DNA of 19,848 bases from Dictyocoela muelleri (Eukaryota > Microsporidia): contig SDVU01000132.1 in assembly GCA_016256075.1 (NCBI GenBank), positions 1-19,848 of the forward strand, given 5' to 3'. Position 1 is the stretch's first letter, and every line of letters begins with the position of its first letter. The notes below the pieces were generated by a model, which had not been told where the DNA came from, ran no database searches, and saw only the letters and a program-made list of their open reading frames with translations. Below are positions 16,194 to 19,848 of the stretch, one piece after another. The position numbers and the translations under genes are program-made.

Positions 16194-18026
16194 CAGCCCC
16201 TTGCATTTCTATAGACCAGTCATTGTATTTTTATAGACTATTCATTGCATTTTTATAGACCAGTCATTGCATTTTTTAGACCGGTCATTGCATTTTTATA
16301 GACCAGTCATTGCTTTTTTTATAGACCGATCATTGCTTTTTTTATAGACCGGTAATTGCTTTTTTATAGATCAGTCATTGCATTTTTTAGACTTTTTTAT
16401 CAAAAATTCGGTATCAAAACTATATTTACAACATATGTGATGCTATTAGATAGTTGGATTGTTTTAAAAAAAAGAATTTTAATAACAATTTGTAAAATGA
16501 ATTAGTTTATTTTGAAGATTAAGGAAAGCTTTTAGATACAATTTTACAATAGATTTTGTTTGTATAAACCTTTTATTTATGTCATAAAAAGGCTAAACTT
16601 ACTTATAATATATTTTGTAATATACTCGGTCAAAGAGTTGCAAAGAATAAGACATTCTCGATTATTTTATTTAAACGTCTATTTAGTAAGAAACATATGA
16701 TTAGATATGAATTAAGATAATTTTAAATTAAAATAATTGAATAATAATGAAATAGATAAAAAAACAATTTTAAATAAAATATTCATTAGTAAGAGCTTTT
16801 GTAACCCACGTACGCATATGGGTAAAATATCAGTCCATTAAAAATGTTTCTGTGTTAAAACATTTTCAATTGTAGCAATTAACATACTTTTATTAACACA
16901 TCTTTCTCTAAGAAGAAAACGAATTTAAACAAGAGAAAAACTCTTCAATAGGGTTTAATTGTGCAAAGTAAAAATGCAAGAATTTTACAATGTATCTTTT
17001 ATTAGAGAGAGCTTGTAAAACTGCAGATGTCTTGTGAATAGATGCATTGTATATTACAATGCATTTATGATCATTTATTTCAACTCTTAGTAACAAATTG
17101 TCAATGTAAGAGAAAAATCAATAGATTTGAGCTACCTATCTTAGATTAAAAGGCAAAACACCATGGATATTTATAGCACAGAGAACGGAGATGTTATAAC
17201 CTTTTAAATTTGGTACATTGATATAACACTTATTTTTTCTTTGAATACCTAAATTTTGGATTTAAATAAAAATTATTACTGTCTCATCAATAAATATCTA
17301 TTGTTCGTCTCTTATATTACACAAAAAGCATCATATTGGTTTTATAACGATTTTTTTTGGCTAGTATTCCTATTTATTGGAACTAAGGTTGGAGATTTTC
17401 TTGTGTAGTTCATTTTTTTTATTATTCTGCATTTAGTAGAAGGATAATAGTTAGAAGCATTGTTACTTTGCAGCAGCTTATAAGATAAAATAATTAGACT
17501 TATGCAAGGTTTAAATTTATTTCCGTTGCTATAATATTTTTTCATTATACTATTTTTTCTTGTACTTTTTTTTGTCAACAGCGACTTAAATTGTGAAATA
17601 TCTTGAAATTCACCAGATAAATATCTTTTATATAGTTTTGTAATCGTTGAAATTGAAATTTTCAGCAGATGACTCATATCTTTGAGAGTGTGGTTACCCG
17701 ATCCAATAAACAAAAGTAAACTATCTACTAAAGTCTTTGTAATTGTTTTTCTTTCATCTCTTACTGTATCAGTAACTTCTGTCATATCATTTCTTGAAAT
17801 TTCTTCTAATAAATCGTTATTTTCTTATTCTTCAGAGTTAAATTCTATTTTAGGGTATTTTTTTAGAAAAACAGGATGAAAAAATAAGGAACAGGCCTAT
17901 AAAAATACAATGACTGGTCTATAAAAATGCAATGACCGGTCTATAAAAATGCAATGGCTAGTCTATAAAATGCAATGACGGGTCTATAAAAATGCAATGA
18001 CCAGTCTATAAAAATGCAAAGGGCTG
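16194..18026 (-). mobile_element. Complete pogo/IS630-like transposon with minisatellite ends
   Basis: The element starts CAGCCCCTTGCATT and ends AATGCAAAGGGCTG, with TA on each side (16192-16193 and 18027-18028), the target of Tc/mariner-pogo elements. The left terminal repeat (16194-16393) is about nine units of the form TTGCATTTTTATAGACCAGTCA. The right one (17889-18026) is about six inverse units. So each inverted end is itself a 21-22 bp tandem array. The single gene on the minus strand is decayed. The size of 1833 bp is normal for the group. This is the reference element for the related end arrays at 105, 1711, 3122, 4388 and 10084. Confidence 0.85.
16790..17878 (-). pseudogene. pogo/IS630-like transposase, decayed
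   Basis: Coding character begins near 17878 (FLKKYPKIEFNSEE, then one stop, then LLEEISRNDMTEVTD). The longest open piece, 17785-17342, has a helix-turn-helix (DMSHLLKISISTITKLYKRYL) and ends NYTRKSPTLVPINRNT. After a shift the first catalytic aspartate appears in FIDETV (codon at 17286-17288), with NVPNLKGYNISVLCAINIHG following. The second motif reads IVIYNASIHKT, where Y replaces the expected aspartate. The third, AQLNPIEEFFS (within 16908-17096), keeps the glutamate. A frame-shifted tail (CVNKSMLIATIENVL) follows. With several stops, frameshifts and a lost active-site residue, it cannot be active. Confidence 0.8.
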
Positions 18027-18028
18027 TA

Positions 18029-19062
18029 TTTTTGGCCTCAATATAATTAATTGTTATATGTTAGAATAAAAACTCTTGAATAACAATTATAAAAATAAAA
18101 AGAATAAATATATGATCTATTTATCGACAATTATTATAGTACGAAATATTTTTTTTAATTAGGAGCACATAGATTATTGAGCAGTAAGTTTTCTTATACC
18201 AAAGAAAAGAATGTAGAAACACATTCTGTGGGAATTTTTGTTAAATTAAAATGCATTTTTATTAATATTATAAAACACCTATAATTATTTTAGAGTGAAG
18301 AGGTACTACATCTTCCAACTTCTCATATACTGTCTGGCCCCCATAAAAATTTTTTCTAAAAATCATACTTTCGAAAAAAGGTCTTTACGTACATAAATTG
18401 ATATTATTTTAAAATCCTTAATTATTTAGAAAACAGAAATATTTATTAAAGTTTTAAAAATAGTAGTGACTTTCAAATAAGTAACCTCTGTTTTATTTAG
18501 GAGCAAAATATTAACAAGGGGGGGACAATATCGCCTAAAATATTTACTTTGTATGTACGTAGGTGATAAAATTTTTTGGAGACACTCCAAATACTCCCAT
18601 TAAATAATATAATTCACCACATACAAAATATAGTCGGTAATTTTAGAAAACAGAATAGTAAAGAAGAATTAGGGATTTTATTATCATATCTGAGAAGGTT
18701 TTATGTTAATATTCACTATTTAATCGTTCCGGTATATCGACAAGATTTACATTTATTGTTTTATATCTCGGATTTTTTACCATATTTTCCTGTCTGTTAT
18801 GTATTTATACGTATATAAGTCGGTCACAGCCTCTTCGTCTAGTTCAGAAATATTTTTTGTTATATTTATAAATCAAACCTTTAGATTCTGTTATTACTGT
18901 TCTTAAAAGTTTTTTATGATTTTAGAGGATTTTTACTTTTATGTTTATGGTTTTTGCAGCACCATAAACGTATTCTCTATGGGTATATAACAAAAATTCT
19001 ACACTTCATATTACGAAATCTCTAATATTCGATTGCATTCAGATTTCTTATAAAAAACGTGG
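18029..19062. other. Stretch without a recognised gene
   Basis: An 80-codon plus-strand open frame at 18576-18818 (TTG start, METLQILPLNNIIHHI...) has some mixed residues (NSKEELGILLSYLRRFYVN) and then turns hydrophobic. It has no motif that I know and no upstream signal, so I would not call it a gene. A small perfect hairpin lies at about 18940-18969 (TTTATGGT and ACCATAAA). No transposon ends are recognisable. Confidence 0.35.
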
Positions 19063-19110
19063 GTCTTTTCGGTATTATGCCGACCACTAAGGTAGCTACC
19101 TTGGATATTA
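19063..19110 (+). mobile_element. Possible end of a second ISXO2-type element
   Basis: GTCTTTTCGGTATTATGCC followed by AAGGTAGCTACCTTGGA resembles the left end of the element at 14704 (GTCTTCTTTAGAATGTTGCC, then AAGGTAAGCTACCTTGGA at 14736). Both then pass into T/A-rich sequence. Here AAGGTAGCTACCTT is a perfect 14 bp palindrome. No opposite end or transposase was found in 19111-19716, which is otherwise A+T-rich apart from the repeat at 19275-19345. Confidence 0.4.
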
Positions 19111-19716
19111 TTTTTTTTATTTTTTTTATAATTTTCACCCATCAATTGTTTAAAAAAAATAAAAAATATTTTAAAAATTTATTTAATAAAAATATTTATA
19201 AATTTTTTTCTATTTGAAAAAAAAATATTTTTATTATATTTAATCAACATTAAAAACAGTGTTAAAAACTTCGGTACTGAGTCCCCCAAATGACCCAGAA
19301 TTAGAGCCCAAAAAGGTAATCAATAAATGATAAAAAATATGTTTTTGAAATGATCTCGACGTGATATTAGCATAAAATCGAGTCTTTAGGGAAAATACTT
19401 TTTAATATTTCTATTTTAGGAAAAGTCATTTTAACAAAAAAAATAATATATTTACTTATTATAAACTCCATTTCCGCTATTATCACGAAAATATCTAATC
19501 AAAAACAAATTTTTTATTATTTTTTGATTACCTTATTGGGGTTCATTAGAGTAAATACAAATAAAAAATCAAAAGAATACCACCTTTTAAGTTTATTTTT
19601 AACAGATTTTTTAGACCTTAAAATTTCCATGTGATATCATATCATTGCAGAAATGATATTCAGCGTTTTTTATTTATATTAATATTATAATTTCATTAAG
19701 TATCATTTTATATATA

Positions 19717-19848
19717 CAGTACACCCTCCGAAATTCTCCAAAATTGGGGATTCGAAAAAATGGAGAATTACGGGGGGTGGAGAATTACGGGGGTATAAAA
19801 TTATTTAAATTAAATTTAAGTTTGTTTATTAAAATAGTCTTCAATTGT
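19717..19848 (+). mobile_element. CAG-type end of a pogo/Tc-like element, cut by the window edge
   Basis: TA (19715-19716) is followed by CAGTACACCCTCCGAAATTC, the form of pogo/Tigger-type ends. Inside, GAATTCTCCA-like and TGGAGAATTACGGGGG motifs recur (about 19730, 19761 and 19779), two of them in inverted orientation to the first. The element continues past the window, so its gene and other end cannot be seen. Confidence 0.5.

Noticed and set aside
18576-18818. 80-codon open frame as a gene
   Set aside because: It has a TTG start, no recognisable motif and a hydrophobic low-complexity end. I noted it only as an unassigned frame.

Overview
This window looks like a transposon graveyard from a very AT-rich eukaryotic genome. 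I found no intact gene for a cellular protein in 19.8 kb. The longest open frames belong to decayed DNA-transposon transposases. A large-genome microsporidian, where IS630/pogo, ISXO2 (Merlin-like) and MULE/FLYWCH transposases are often met, is my best guess, but an AT-rich invertebrate cannot be excluded. No rRNA, CRISPR, phage or retroviral sequence was seen.

Layout. Positions 1-3300 hold one tRNA-SINE head and two nested, almost fully palindromic non-coding elements (357-1460 and 1969-3119, both with TA target duplications). These sit in arrays of a 20-22 bp unit that appear to be terminal arms of pogo-like elements. Positions 3400-5000 hold another TA-flanked element with a small palindrome inside, a further terminal minisatellite, and a young-looking 310 bp hairpin. 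Positions 5000-8400 are rich in copies of one tRNA-derived SINE, with a hAT-type MITE, a G-rich stretch and two short fragments that look like a dead gene. Positions 7800-9700 are a decayed IS630/Tc1-like element with a SINE inserted in it. Position 9874 starts a piggyBac-like end. Positions 10340-13033 hold a full SINE copy with its own target duplication, split by an element with 36 bp inverted ends; that element in turn surrounds a degraded FLYWCH-MULE transposase. Positions 13530-14530 are a truncated third palindromic element. Positions 14704-15852 are an ISXO2-type element, and 16194-18026 a complete but dead pogo/IS630 element. The last 130 bases are the end of another CAG-type element.

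How it works together. Two things tie the window together. First, one SINE family with pol III A and B boxes occurs at least eight times, on both strands and in different states of completeness. Second, the inverted ends of several unrelated-looking transposons are built from tandem sub-repeats of about 20-22 bp (foldback-like ends). The nesting order gives a relative history: minisatellite arms are older than the palindromic elements, and the SINE at 10353 is older than the MULE-bearing insertion.
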